Source of the DNA: Opitutales bacterium
GTDB lineage: Bacteria; Verrucomicrobiota; Verrucomicrobiia; Opitutales; T3Sed10-336
Length of the DNA: 47,021 bases
Reading direction: 5' to 3'
Assembly (NCBI GenBank): GCA_007130045.1
Contig: SLTG01000092.1
Location: 1-47,021 of the forward strand
The notes beneath the pieces were generated by a model. It was not told the DNA's origin and did no database searches. It saw only the letters and a program-made list of their open reading frames with translations. Shown here piece by piece: positions 17,074-25,544 of this stretch. Position 1 is the stretch's first letter; each line of letters starts with the position of its first letter. The position numbers were made by a program, and so were the translations under genes.

Positions 17074-17931
17074 ATGGCTTTATTCAGCAAACCAAAGTAT
17101 TCGACCGTCACGGTCAAGAAGAAGGACATTCCGGTCGGTCTCTGGGAGAAGTGTCCGATCAGCGGGGAGATCGTTTACCGAAAGGAACTGGAGCAGAATC
17201 AGATGGTGGTTCCCAACAGCGGCTACCACTTTCGGATCGACCCGGAACGGCGATTGTCGTTTCTGCTCGACCAGGACAGCTTCGTCGAAATGGAAACGAA
17301 GCTCGTTTCGATGGACGCCCTGAACTTCCAGGGTGTGTCTTCGTACGAAGAAAAACTGAAGGAACACCGGGGCAAGACGGGGAGGCGCGATGCCGTTTAT
17401 TCCGGGACGGGCACGATTCACGGAATCCCGATTTCGATTGCGGTGATGGATTTTCGTTTTCTCGGGGCGAGTATGGGAGCGGTTGTCGGTGAACGAATTG
17501 CACGTACGATCGAACGGGCTCTGGAAGAGAAGATGCCTTGTGTGATCATTTCCACCTCCGGCGGCGCGCGGATGTACGAAGGTATTCTCAGCCTGATGCA
17601 GATGGCGAAAACAAGCGCCGCCCTCGGACGGCTCCGCAAAAAAGGTCTGCCGTATGTTTCCATCCTCACCAATCCGACGACGGCGGGAGTGATGGCCAGT
17701 TATGCGAGCCTGGGCGATATCATTCTCGCCGAGCCGGGCGCCCTGATCGGTTTCGCCGGGCCGCGGGTGATCAAGGAGACCACGCAGCAGGCACTGCCGG
17801 AAGGCTTTCAAACCGCCGAATTTCTACTGGAACACGGACTGCTCGACCAGATTGTCCCGCGTACCGAGATGCGCGATCGTCTTCACGTGCTCTTGACGGC
17901 AATGTACCTGAAGAGAAAGGAGACATCCTGA
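17074..17931 (+). CDS. accD: Acetyl-CoA carboxylase carboxyltransferase beta subunit, degenerate zinc ribbon
   Basis: 285 residues, the normal AccD length. With AccA (not in this window) it transfers carboxyl from biotin to acetyl-CoA to give malonyl-CoA. The crotonase-fold body is intact: [70 protein letters not shown] and [11 protein letters not shown]. The N-terminal C4 zinc ribbon is not: the spacing C-x2-C-x15-C-x2-C is kept, but the residues are Cys27, Ser30, Val46 and Ser49. The surrounding Wx[23 protein letters not shown] and the normal frame argue against sequencing error. The start ATG follows TTAGGATAAT. folC follows after 16 bases, the usual accD-folC pair. Confidence 0.94.
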   Translation: MALFSKPKYSTVTVKKKDIPVGLWEKCPISGEIVYRKELEQNQMVVPNSGYHFRIDPERRLSFLLDQDSFVEMETKLVSMDALNFQGVSSYEEKLKEHRGKTGRRDAVYSGTGTIHGIPISIAVMDFRFLGASMGAVVGERIARTIERALEEKMPCVIISTSGGARMYEGILSLMQMAKTSAALGRLRKKGLPYVSILTNPTTAGVMASYASLGDIILAEPGALIGFAGPRVIKETTQQALPEGFQTAEFLLEHGLLDQIVPRTEMRDRLHVLLTAMYLKRKETS

Positions 17932-17947
17932 GCCGGACGGTTTGCGT

Positions 17948-19231
17948 ATGGATTACGCGGCAACGCAGCAGTATTTATACGGTTTGAAGAACCGGGGGGC
18001 CCGTTACGGCATCGGACGAATGCCTCCGTTTATGCGAGAACTCGGGAATCCGGAATCATCCTTTCCCATATTCCACGTGGCGGGGACCAACGGCAAGGGG
18101 TCTGTGTGTGCGATCCTCGAGGCGATCCTCCGCGCTGCGGGTCACAGAACCGGGATGTTTACGTCGCCGCATCTCGTGCGTCTGGGAGAACGGGTTCAGA
18201 TCAACAGGACAATTCTGACGGAAGAAGCGATCGTCCGCTACACGGCCGAATTGAAGGATGCGGCATTGCGGGCCTCGGGAGGCGATCCGGAGCTTCACCC
18301 GACGTTCTTCGAGTTCATGACAGCCATGGCCCTGCTCCACTTTGCGAGAGAGGACGTCGATGCCGCGGTGATCGAGGTCGGTCTCGGTGGACGGTTGGAC
18401 TCGACGAACATCGTGACCCCCGCGGTGTCGGTTATCACTTCGATCGGCCTCGACCATTGCGAGCAACTCGGCGACACGCTTGCGAAGGTGGCGGGCGAGA
18501 AGGCCGGGATCATCAAGCACGGCGTTCCCGTCGTACTCGGACGGATACAGCCGGAGGCGGAAGCGCCGATACTCGAAGCGGCCAAAGCGAAGAACTGCCG
18601 GGTCTTTCGTGTGCCCGACGCCTACGGCGACGACCTTTCGGCGTATCCTCGATGCGGGCTCGAGGGGGATTGCCAGCGTCTGAACGCGGCCGCGGCTCTG
18701 CTCGCGGTACGGGCGGCGGGCGATCGTTTTTCGATTCCGAAAGAGGCGGTGGAAGAGGGCCTCCGCACCGCGGAATGGCAGGGACGCTGGCAGCGGGTTC
18801 CGCTTCCGGCGCGGAACCTCATTCTCGACGCGACCCACAACGGGGAGGCCGCCGCATGGCTCGACCGGAACCTCGCGCTCCTCACACGTGAATCGGGGCG
18901 AAAGCCCGTGGTGATCACGGGAACCCTCGGTGAAGCTCGCGCGAGTTCGGTTATGAAAGTGATTGCTCGGCACGCCCGGGAAATTCATCTGTTGCGCGCG
19001 AACCAGCCGAGGGCGACGCCGTTCGAAGTCCTCGAAGCGATTCTGGCAAGCGAGTTTGACGGACCCGTTACCCGTGGAACGGTCGATTCTCTTTTCCCCG
19101 TTCCGGGTGTCTGCACGGCGGGGGTTGACGGTGACCCCGTGGTCCTCACCGGCTCGATCTACCTGATCGGAGAGGTCATGGAACGCCTCCAGGCCGCCTC
19201 GCCGGTTGCTGAGACCGAATTGCAGGATTGA
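17948..19231 (+). CDS. folC: Folylpolyglutamate synthase / dihydrofolate synthase
   Basis: 427 residues from ATG 17948; a TTG two codons earlier is not needed. This Mur-ligase-family enzyme joins glutamate to dihydropteroate and/or folate. The P-loop GTNGKGS lies at 46-52. FTSPHLVRLGERVQIN, the FFEFMTAMALLHFA helix, IEVGLGGRLDSTNIV, and SIGLDHCEQLGDTLAKVAGE followed by KAGIIK are family signatures. The C-terminal domain carries LILDATHNGEAAAW in place of the common DGAHNP-A motif. It could be bifunctional or FPGS only; motifs do not decide. It follows accD closely and probably shares its transcript. Confidence 0.95.
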   Translation: MDYAATQQYLYGLKNRGARYGIGRMPPFMRELGNPESSFPIFHVAGTNGKGSVCAILEAILRAAGHRTGMFTSPHLVRLGERVQINRTILTEEAIVRYTAELKDAALRASGGDPELHPTFFEFMTAMALLHFAREDVDAAVIEVGLGGRLDSTNIVTPAVSVITSIGLDHCEQLGDTLAKVAGEKAGIIKHGVPVVLGRIQPEAEAPILEAAKAKNCRVFRVPDAYGDDLSAYPRCGLEGDCQRLNAAAALLAVRAAGDRFSIPKEAVEEGLRTAEWQGRWQRVPLPARNLILDATHNGEAAAWLDRNLALLTRESGRKPVVITGTLGEARASSVMKVIARHAREIHLLRANQPRATPFEVLEAILASEFDGPVTRGTVDSLFPVPGVCTAGVDGDPVVLTGSIYLIGEVMERLQAASPVAETELQD

Positions 19232-19411
19232 GTCGATTTGACCGGCGTCATGAATCAAGAAAGGGTCTTTTCCGTTTGCGGCGGTCCGTAGCGTGGTTCA
19301 GCTACGCGAAGACCCTCCGGAGCGTTTCAGGAGGCGAGGTCGGGTAGTCGGTTCGTGACGCATTTAGCGAGTTGAAAAGACGCCATAAAATCACATATAT
19401 TGACGACATTT

Positions 19412-20032
19412 ATGAGACGACGATACCTTGATTCCTTTCTGTATGGACTGATCTTGACGCTAATGCTCGTCATTGCGCCCGGATGTGGCGAATTCCCGGA
19501 AACAGATGGGACCGGGGAGATATCGGAAGCCGATCATGAGGCCGGTGAGACCTCGGGAACGGAACCCGGCGCCGGTGAGACAGCGGCAGCGGAACCGGCT
19601 GCCAATGGGCGTAAACCCATCCTCGAGGTCGCTCGGGAAAGCGGAAAGTTCACCCAATTTCTGATGGCTGTGGAACGGACGGAACTCGCGGAGATGCTTG
19701 ACGGGGAGGGGCCCTACACGGTTTTCGCCCCGGGCGACGATGCGTTCGATCTCCTTTCGGCCGAATTGCTCGACCAGCTTTTCGAACCGCAGCAGCGAAA
19801 TTATCTGACGCGTCTGCTTTCGAATCATATTGTCGAAGGCGAGTTACGCTCCACCGATAAGATTGGAGAAGGAGAACAGCGCGTGGAGACCTTAGCGGGC
19901 AGCCGGGTCAAGTATGTGTCGGAGGAAATCGGGTTTTATCTTGAAGCCGCGGAAGTCAAGGAGCGAGACCTGGAGGCATCCAACGGAGTTCTCCACCGGA
20001 TCGACCGGATCGTTGTCCTGCGGCCGGACTGA
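19412..20032 (+). CDS. Fasciclin-domain (FAS1) lipoprotein
   Basis: 206 residues from ATG 19412. The N-terminal hydrophobic helix FLYGLILTLMLVIAPGC makes a lipoprotein signal with Cys25, although APGC is an atypical lipobox. A Glu/Gly/Thr/Ala-rich linker (about 26-68) with an imperfect EAGET/GAGET repeat separates it from a single FAS1 domain: ILEVARESGKFTQFLMAVE, GPYTVFAPGDDAFDLL, LLSNHIVEGELRS and the final NGVLHRIDRIVVL. FAS1 domains mediate adhesion at cell surfaces, so an outer-membrane adhesive role is inferred. A 6-bp hairpin (CGTAGC/GCTACG, about 19288-19307) precedes it in the 180-base gap after folC. Confidence 0.88.
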   Translation: MRRRYLDSFLYGLILTLMLVIAPGCGEFPETDGTGEISEADHEAGETSGTEPGAGETAAAEPAANGRKPILEVARESGKFTQFLMAVERTELAEMLDGEGPYTVFAPGDDAFDLLSAELLDQLFEPQQRNYLTRLLSNHIVEGELRSTDKIGEGEQRVETLAGSRVKYVSEEIGFYLEAAEVKERDLEASNGVLHRIDRIVVLRPD

Positions 20033-20166
20033 GCTCTGAACCTGCTTTCCAGTGGATGAACGGTGCCTGAACCGCGGTTAAGGCTGGGACATCGTGTTTG
20101 CCTGGGGAGAACCCGCCGGCCGATTTTACGGAAGAAGTTGAGTCCCGGTGCTGTTCAATATGCCCT

Positions 20167-21756
20167 TCATGCGCCTTTTGCGGCGGGCGATTTGGAAGCG
20201 GGTTGAGCTCCGAATTCAGCGAGCAGTTCGGGCGTCGGAGGAAGGTCGTTGATAATCTGGGACGGATCCGGTCCGACCCCCAGATAGCGCACGTTCGGCA
20301 AATCGGCCGGCCAGGGCTCTCCGTGGGAGGCGCACGAAATCACGCTCCGAATCATGCCGGCGAAGTAGGTTTTCGCCGCGGCAGGGAGATCCTCGAACCG
20401 CCGGACTTTGGAAATATCCTCAGACCAGCCGGGATAGGTCTGGTAAACCGGCTTCAATTGCCTTCGGAGCGAATCCCGGCGCGGGACGTGGTGGTAGAGG
20501 CGTCCCCGATCGTCTTCGTAGGCGACGCAAATCCTCAGCTCGCCGTTCCAGTCGCCCCGGTGGCGGAGGGCGTCGAGCTTGTTGATCATCAGGTCCTGGA
20601 AGCCGGCGTAGCGCAAGGCGTCGCCTTTTTCGACGGCATCGAACCAGCCCACCATGCGCTGGCGTCCGGTCGAGGTGCCGTATTCAAGTTTTTTCAGGAT
20701 GGCAGTCAGCGGGTGCCCGTCATCCATTTGGGTCAGGAAGGTGTGGGTTCCGACCTTGGTGTCGTAGGCCTTGGCTACGCCGAACGTGTGTATCGACTGG
20801 TTCGGGATTCCGGCGGAGAGAAAGAACTCGGGCGCGAAGGTGTGCGAGGCCGTGACGTTCGGAGAAAAGCCGTGGCGTTTGTCCAACCAGAAGGACTGGC
20901 CGAATTCGCCGATGATGTATTTTTCTTCTCTCAGGTCGGCGAGAAGAATTTCCCGCAGGTCGCGGATCTGGCCGGCCAGTGAGCTGCCGGCCATCCAGTA
21001 GGCTTCGATCAGTTCGTCTTCGCGCAAAGCAAACGGGGTGTCGCTGCGGAAGCGTGAGAAATCGAACTCGTCCGCCGGAAAGGTTCCCATCCGAATGCTC
21101 TCCTCGTTGGCGCGGGTCTCGGCCTCAGTGAGACGGTCGAACATCGCGGCCCAGGTCTTCTCATCGACGTTGCAGACGTGGCGGATCGTCTTGCGCGCTC
21201 GGTCGATACGGCCCCGCAGCTTGCGGACAAACTCGTCCTTCGGGCCGAGGAAGTCGTTGTAGAAAATCTGCCACTGACCGGTCTCGTCCTGGTAGGCCGG
21301 CGTGATGCCGCGGGCGGTGGAGCCGCGCGGTTCCTCGCCGAGCACGGACACCCGGTAATGTTCCCAGGCCAGATCGAGGAGGCGGTGGGTGAGATCGGAC
21401 ACCATTGTCCGTTCGTCGATCACCAGGCGCGAGAGGACCGGATAGCCCTTGGCCTCCAGGGGACGGATCTCCCACCAGAACTTGCGGGGATCGGCGACGA
21501 CGCCGCTCGCGATGCCAAGCGTGCGGGTCTGGGTCTCGGCCACACCCGCCGGGAGAAGGTTGAGCTTCAGGCCGGCGGCGGTGTGTCCGGAGTTGGCGCC
21601 GCCGTTGACCTTGATGACCGATGCGACCGGATTCGGCGTACCGGTGGACTCGCGCAGCTCCTCGGTGATTTCCGCGATGAGCCGGCCTTTGCCTTCGTCT
21701 CCCATACTGATGCCGATATCGGCGATCAGTCTGCTGGTGAATGGTTGCAAAGCCAT
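20167..21756 (-). CDS. purA: Divergent adenylosuccinate synthetase-like protein
   Basis: 529 residues, about 100 longer than a typical PurA. PurA ligates aspartate to IMP with GTP. Recognisable motifs: GDEGKG with Asp20 (but MGDEGKG, not WGDEGKG); [10 protein letters not shown] with His58; [21 protein letters not shown], where FEGAQG is expected; [17 protein letters not shown] (family RVGAGPF); [14 protein letters not shown]; and [11 protein letters not shown]. Thus the catalytic Asp and His are kept, while several substrate-loop residues differ. An inserted segment of about 100 residues lies before GEFGQ. It may be the genome's normal PurA, in a lineage with a divergent version, or a paralogue with a different substrate. 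guaB lies upstream on the same strand, so the two IMP-consuming enzymes are neighbours. Confidence 0.82.
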   Translation of the reverse strand: MALQPFTSRLIADIGISMGDEGKGRLIAEITEELRESTGTPNPVASVIKVNGGANSGHTAAGLKLNLLPAGVAETQTRTLGIASGVVADPRKFWWEIRPLEAKGYPVLSRLVIDERTMVSDLTHRLLDLAWEHYRVSVLGEEPRGSTARGITPAYQDETGQWQIFYNDFLGPKDEFVRKLRGRIDRARKTIRHVCNVDEKTWAAMFDRLTEAETRANEESIRMGTFPADEFDFSRFRSDTPFALREDELIEAYWMAGSSLAGQIRDLREILLADLREEKYIIGEFGQSFWLDKRHGFSPNVTASHTFAPEFFLSAGIPNQSIHTFGVAKAYDTKVGTHTFLTQMDDGHPLTAILKKLEYGTSTGRQRMVGWFDAVEKGDALRYAGFQDLMINKLDALRHRGDWNGELRICVAYEDDRGRLYHHVPRRDSLRRQLKPVYQTYPGWSEDISKVRRFEDLPAAAKTYFAGMIRSVISCASHGEPWPADLPNVRYLGVGPDPSQIINDLPPTPELLAEFGAQPASKSPAAKGA

Positions 21757-21879
21757 GATAGATCAGGATTATAACATCGAATCAGACCGGTCGCCGGAAC
21801 CCCTCGCCGCCGGACACAAACGGACAGGCTTTCACAATCCAGCCACCCTGGCAATGCCGAAAATCGGCGATGGATTCCT

Positions 21880-21984
21880 TCAGAGCACAGCGTCAACCAG
21901 TCGATCCACGACAGTGCCGACGGCGATCATGGCGACGACGAGACCGACCGTCGCAAGGAAGGAGATCTCGTGCATTTTCATCAT
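21880..21984 (-). CDS. Possible small hydrophobic protein after guaB
   Basis: From the first ATG it encodes 34 residues, mostly one transmembrane helix (FLATVGLVVAMIAVGTVV). The same frame is open back to the guaB amber stop at 22042-22044 with no other initiator, and the intervening 19 codons are also hydrophobic (LITLLLTIVVSFVV), so together they would make a two-helix hairpin. There is no clear ribosome binding site for the ATG. It may be a small membrane protein using an unusual start, an in-frame extension reached by readthrough, or a decayed gene fused in phase to guaB. Confidence 0.4.
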   Translation of the reverse strand: MMKMHEISFLATVGLVVAMIAVGTVVDRLVDAVL

Positions 21985-22041
21985 TACGACAAATGAAACG
22001 ACGATCGTCAGGAGCAGCGTTATGAGGCCCGGTAGGCCGTC

Positions 22042-23637
22042 CTAACCGCGCTCGTCGCCGGCTTGCTTCTTGGTGGCGACCTCGACGACGTCGTGGGGGG
22101 CGGCTTCCTTGAGACCGGCGGCGCTGATGCGAATGAAGCGGGCGTTCTTGCGAAGTTCGGAAAGGTCGCGGGCGCCAAGGTAACCCATCCCGGACTGAAT
22201 TCCGCCGACAAGCTCGGCGACGACGTTGTCGAGAGTGCCGGACACTTCCTTCAAGCCTTCGATTCCCTCGGCGGCGATTTTGCGGGAGGTATCGGCCTTC
22301 TCGTGGCCGTATCGGGCCGCTGAGCCGATCTTCATCGCCGCATGGCTTCCCATCCCCCTGTACTGCTTGTAGAGTTTGCCGCTGATCTCGACGATTTCCC
22401 CCGGCGCCTCCCGGCAGCCGGCGAGGATGCTTCCGCAGATAACGCCGTCGGCGAGCGTGAGCGCCTTGACGATGTCGCCGGACTTCGAGATGCCGCCGTC
22501 GGACAGAATCTTCACGCCCTTTCTCGCCGCTGCCTGCGTGGCGACATAGAGGGCGGTCAATTGCGGGATCCCAACGCCGGCGACGAGGCGCGTTGTGCAG
22601 ATCGAGCCCGATCCCTGGCCGACCTTGATGACATTCGCTCCACAGTCGGCAAGGAACTCCACACCCTGGCCGCTCGTCACGTTGCCCGCGATGATCGTGA
22701 GATCGGGAAACTCCCCGCGGATCGTCTTCACCATCGAGCCCACGCCTTCGGTCGCCCCGTGTGCGGTGGAAACGGCGATCACGTCCACGGCCTCATCCAC
22801 GAGGCGCCCGACGTGCTCGACAATGCGGTCTCGGTCCAGTTCGCCGTTTGCGGTGCGCATGGGTGAGAGCGCGGCGCCGACCATAAGGCGAAAGGCCGCG
22901 TCGCGGCTCGGTTTACGCAGCGCGCTCGCTTCGGCAATGATCTTTTCGGTGTCCGACATCGTTACCAGCCCGCACAGGCGGTCGTCGTCGTTCACGACGA
23001 GAAGCTTGTGGATGCCGATGTGTTTTGTGAAGAAGCGGTCGGCGACTTCGATCGGATTGCCTCCGACCTCCTTTTCGTGCAGGGTGTAAAGGTTCGCGCG
23101 GGAGGTCATCGCCTTGCTCACGGGGAGCCCGCGGTAGCGCTCCTTGACGGTCTGCCCCGTCAGGAGGCCGAGGAGTTCGCCCTTTTCGCCGACTACGGGA
23201 AAGGTGCGGAAGGCGTAGCGCTTCTTTTCGATCAGTTCGAGCACGTCGCCTATGCAGACATCGGGAGAGACGGTGATCGGATTCTGGATAAGGCCGTGAA
23301 TGTGGTGCTTCGTGCGCGACACCTGCCGGATCTGGTCTTCGGGCGGCATGTTGAAATGGATAATCCCGAGCCCGCCGTTGAGGGCCATCGCGATCGCCAT
23401 GCGCGATTCGGTCACGGTGTCCATGTCCGACGAAACGATCGGGATATGGAGGAGCAGGGAATCGGAGAGTGTCGTAGCCAGATTCGTCTCGCGCGGGAGG
23501 ATCGAGGAGTAGCGGGTGGCGAGGGTGATGTCGTCGAATGTCAGTGCCGTTCCGGCGTTTTCGCGAAAGAATTCATCCGCTTGCTTGTAGAAAAATTCGT
23601 CGTTCTGCTCGGTCGTGCTCTTCGCTGGGCCTTTCAT
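22042..23637 (-). CDS. guaB: Inosine-5'-monophosphate dehydrogenase, divergent
   Basis: 531 residues: a TIM barrel with an inserted pair of CBS domains (about residues 120-235). It oxidises IMP to XMP in GMP synthesis. [17 protein letters not shown] opens the barrel and [10 protein letters not shown] follows. The catalytic Cys347 lies in GSGSICTTR, and the flap-region motif YRGMGS and [10 protein letters not shown] are present. Two departures are notable: STAHGATEG has Ser290 where family members have the NAD/IMP-contacting Asp of the D-x-x-HG motif, and [10 protein letters not shown] replaces GxGPGSICTT. Length and domain order are otherwise normal. It lies upstream of the PurA-like gene, with a small hydrophobic frame between. 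Confidence 0.9.
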   Translation of the reverse strand: MKGPAKSTTEQNDEFFYKQADEFFRENAGTALTFDDITLATRYSSILPRETNLATTLSDSLLLHIPIVSSDMDTVTESRMAIAMALNGGLGIIHFNMPPEDQIRQVSRTKHHIHGLIQNPITVSPDVCIGDVLELIEKKRYAFRTFPVVGEKGELLGLLTGQTVKERYRGLPVSKAMTSRANLYTLHEKEVGGNPIEVADRFFTKHIGIHKLLVVNDDDRLCGLVTMSDTEKIIAEASALRKPSRDAAFRLMVGAALSPMRTANGELDRDRIVEHVGRLVDEAVDVIAVSTAHGATEGVGSMVKTIRGEFPDLTIIAGNVTSGQGVEFLADCGANVIKVGQGSGSICTTRLVAGVGIPQLTALYVATQAAARKGVKILSDGGISKSGDIVKALTLADGVICGSILAGCREAPGEIVEISGKLYKQYRGMGSHAAMKIGSAARYGHEKADTSRKIAAEGIEGLKEVSGTLDNVVAELVGGIQSGMGYLGARDLSELRKNARFIRISAAGLKEAAPHDVVEVATKKQAGDERG

Positions 23638-23701
23638 TTGCGGATACTAGAGGAAGACCGCGCGAGGGTTCAACCCCCGTTTTATTCGAAAAACCCGGAA
23701 A

Positions 23702-24475
23702 TCATGCGTTCGAGCCATCTTCGGCGGTCGCGTATTCCGCAGGCAGTTCTCCGGCGAGTTTGTCAACAAGACGGCTGGCGGCCCGGGCTGTTGCCAGCAT
23801 CCGATTATTGAGCCGGTTGCGGAGGATAAAATACGCGATCATTGCCGGAATGCCGATCATCAGTCCAGTCGCGGTGGTGACCAGGGCCTGGCCGATGTCG
23901 CCCGCGAGGAGTTCCGGGCGCCCCATGCCGCCTTTGGATATCGTTTGAAACGCCCCAATCATCCCGCTGACCGTGCCCAGGAGACCGATCATCGGAGCGA
24001 CCGTTGCCACCACGTTCAGGTAGTTGATCCATTGTCCGATTCCGTTTTCTTCGTGTTCGAGGGATTCTATCAAGGACGATTCAACCTGGTCCTTGTTGGC
24101 GTCGTCCGCCTCGGGACGCGCTTTCAGAAGGGCGTTTTTCAACGATCGTGTCAGCACGCTTGGAACGGCCTCGAGGTGCTCCGCCGCCTGATCGACATCG
24201 CGGGATTCCATCAGTGAAGAGAGCCGCGGAAGCGCGGGTGCGGGAACGAAGCGCGGGCCGGCGGTTTCGCGGGTGCAGTAGAACACCAGGAAGAACATGA
24301 TTACCGAACAGGCGCCGAGAGGGTACATCGCCCAGCCGCCCTGCTGCATTAAGGTCCAGAGGCTCAGACTTCCGCCCCCGCCCTCCGCGACGGCTTCCTC
24401 GGCCTGCGCGGCGACGGGAGCCATGACGGCGAGTGAAAGGTGGAATAGGAAACGGATGCGTTTGAGTAAGTTCAT
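23702..24475 (-). CDS. exbB: ExbB/TolQ/MotA-type proton channel family protein
   Basis: 257 residues. An N-terminal signal-like segment (residues about 7-25, ending AAQAEE) is followed by helix 1 at about 47-68 (GWAMYPLGACSVIMFFLVFY), a long cytoplasmic stretch, and two more helices containing VVATVAPMIGLLGTVSGMIG and QALVTTATGLMIGIPAMIAY. GLLGTVSGMI is the family motif. Such proteins pair with an ExbD/TolR partner to couple proton flow to outer-membrane work. No ExbD gene lies beside it: guaB comes next, 64 bases downstream. It is the last gene of an operon with two TPR proteins (19-base gap upstream). The start ATG at 24475 agrees with the signal sequence. Confidence 0.9.
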   Translation of the reverse strand: MNLLKRIRFLFHLSLAVMAPVAAQAEEAVAEGGGGSLSLWTLMQQGGWAMYPLGACSVIMFFLVFYCTRETAGPRFVPAPALPRLSSLMESRDVDQAAEHLEAVPSVLTRSLKNALLKARPEADDANKDQVESSLIESLEHEENGIGQWINYLNVVATVAPMIGLLGTVSGMIGAFQTISKGGMGRPELLAGDIGQALVTTATGLMIGIPAMIAYFILRNRLNNRMLATARAASRLVDKLAGELPAEYATAEDGSNA

Positions 24476-24494
24476 GGTTATTTCGGGTTTGTCA

Positions 24495-25544
24495 TTATTC
24501 GGGGAGGGAGAGAAGAAGTTTGCGCACGTGTTGAAGGGGTAGGTTCAAGTCTTTGTTGGCGGGACGCGCATCGATCTCAAGATCTCCCGGAACCTTGTCC
24601 TCTTCTTCGATTGCGGCGGCGATTTCCCGGTAATGAGCGCGCGTTTCCGCGTAACGGTCGCCGCTTTCCGGCCAGGTGAGGCCGTGTTCTTTCATTTCCT
24701 GAAACAGGCGGTAGCCATCGTTTTCGGCATCCAGGGCCAGATAGGAGTGCGCGGCGACCGCGTAGGCGCGATCGAGGTATTCCATCGGCCGGGCGCCGGA
24801 GAAAGCAACGGGTTGAAGAGCAACCCACAGCGCCTCTTCGTACCTTTCCTCACGGAGCTTCAGCTCCGCGAGGAGGGCCCACCCGATCGCGGATTCCGGA
24901 TAGGTGTCCTGCCGGGAACACCATTCCCGGGCCAGTTCGGCGGTCTGATCGTAGAGTTCAAGCCGGAAATAGCCTTCGAGCATTAGGGCTTCGAGTCGAG
25001 CCCGGTGGGCTTCCCTGCCGTTTTCCCGCAGGAGGCGCCGGGCGATCGAAACCGCGTTGATGTAATCGGCGGTTTCAAAATAGGCCACGGGAAGACTGAC
25101 CAGGGTTTCCTCCTGCCTTTCATCCAGAATCTCCAGGTAGGACACGCGCTGTCGAAAGAGAGCGTTGAGAAGAGGAATTGCCCGGTCGTATTCAGCGGCA
25201 TCATACAATTCCACCGCCGCGCGCTCGACTTCATCTCCCGGGAGGCGAACCGATGCGATCTCTTCTATCCGCAGCGAGTATTGGATCTGGCCGGCTCCTT
25301 CAAAGACGAGGATCCGGAGGCGGCCTTCTTCGATGCCGGTGAATTCGCCGGTGTACCGCCGGCCGTTCTCCATTATAGCCGTTGCTTCACCGAGAAGTGC
25401 GGTTTCAATCTGAATCTCGTCGAACACGTCGCCGGGACTTCGATCCGGAATGAGAAGAACGGCCATTGCGAGGAGAACGGCGCGGAGAGAGCGCGCCGAA
25501 ATGGGTCCGGGTGATTGCGATGTATTGGTCCGGCTGTAAGTCAT
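24495..25544 (-). CDS. Exported TPR-type repeat protein with small N-terminal beta domain
   Basis: 349 residues. A hydrophobic segment near residues 18-37 (LRAVLLAMAVLLIP) is a likely signal or anchor. Residues about 45-100 look like a small beta-barrel (ENGRRYTGEFTGIEEGRLRI), similar to Sm/SH3-like modules, followed by degenerate tetratricopeptide helices (AVELYDAAEYDRAIPLLNALF, AVSIARRLLRENG, ELAREWCSRQ, ALLAELKLREERYEEAL). Its ATG overlaps the stop of the upstream TPR gene (ATGA) and it precedes exbB, so the three proteins are probably made together. A periplasmic scaffold role for an ExbB-driven machine is inference. Confidence 0.75.
   Translation of the reverse strand: MTYSRTNTSQSPGPISARSLRAVLLAMAVLLIPDRSPGDVFDEIQIETALLGEATAIMENGRRYTGEFTGIEEGRLRILVFEGAGQIQYSLRIEEIASVRLPGDEVERAAVELYDAAEYDRAIPLLNALFRQRVSYLEILDERQEETLVSLPVAYFETADYINAVSIARRLLRENGREAHRARLEALMLEGYFRLELYDQTAELAREWCSRQDTYPESAIGWALLAELKLREERYEEALWVALQPVAFSGARPMEYLDRAYAVAAHSYLALDAENDGYRLFQEMKEHGLTWPESGDRYAETRAHYREIAAAIEEEDKVPGDLEIDARPANKDLNLPLQHVRKLLLSLPE

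Noticed and set aside
18056-19258. Open frame of 400 codons opposite folC
   Set aside because: Full overlap with folC, whose motifs are clear; the product looks like a composition shadow.
19288-19307. Hairpin CGTAGC/GCTACG after folC as REP-like element
   Set aside because: Only a 6-bp stem and a single copy in the window, so no basis to call a repeat family.
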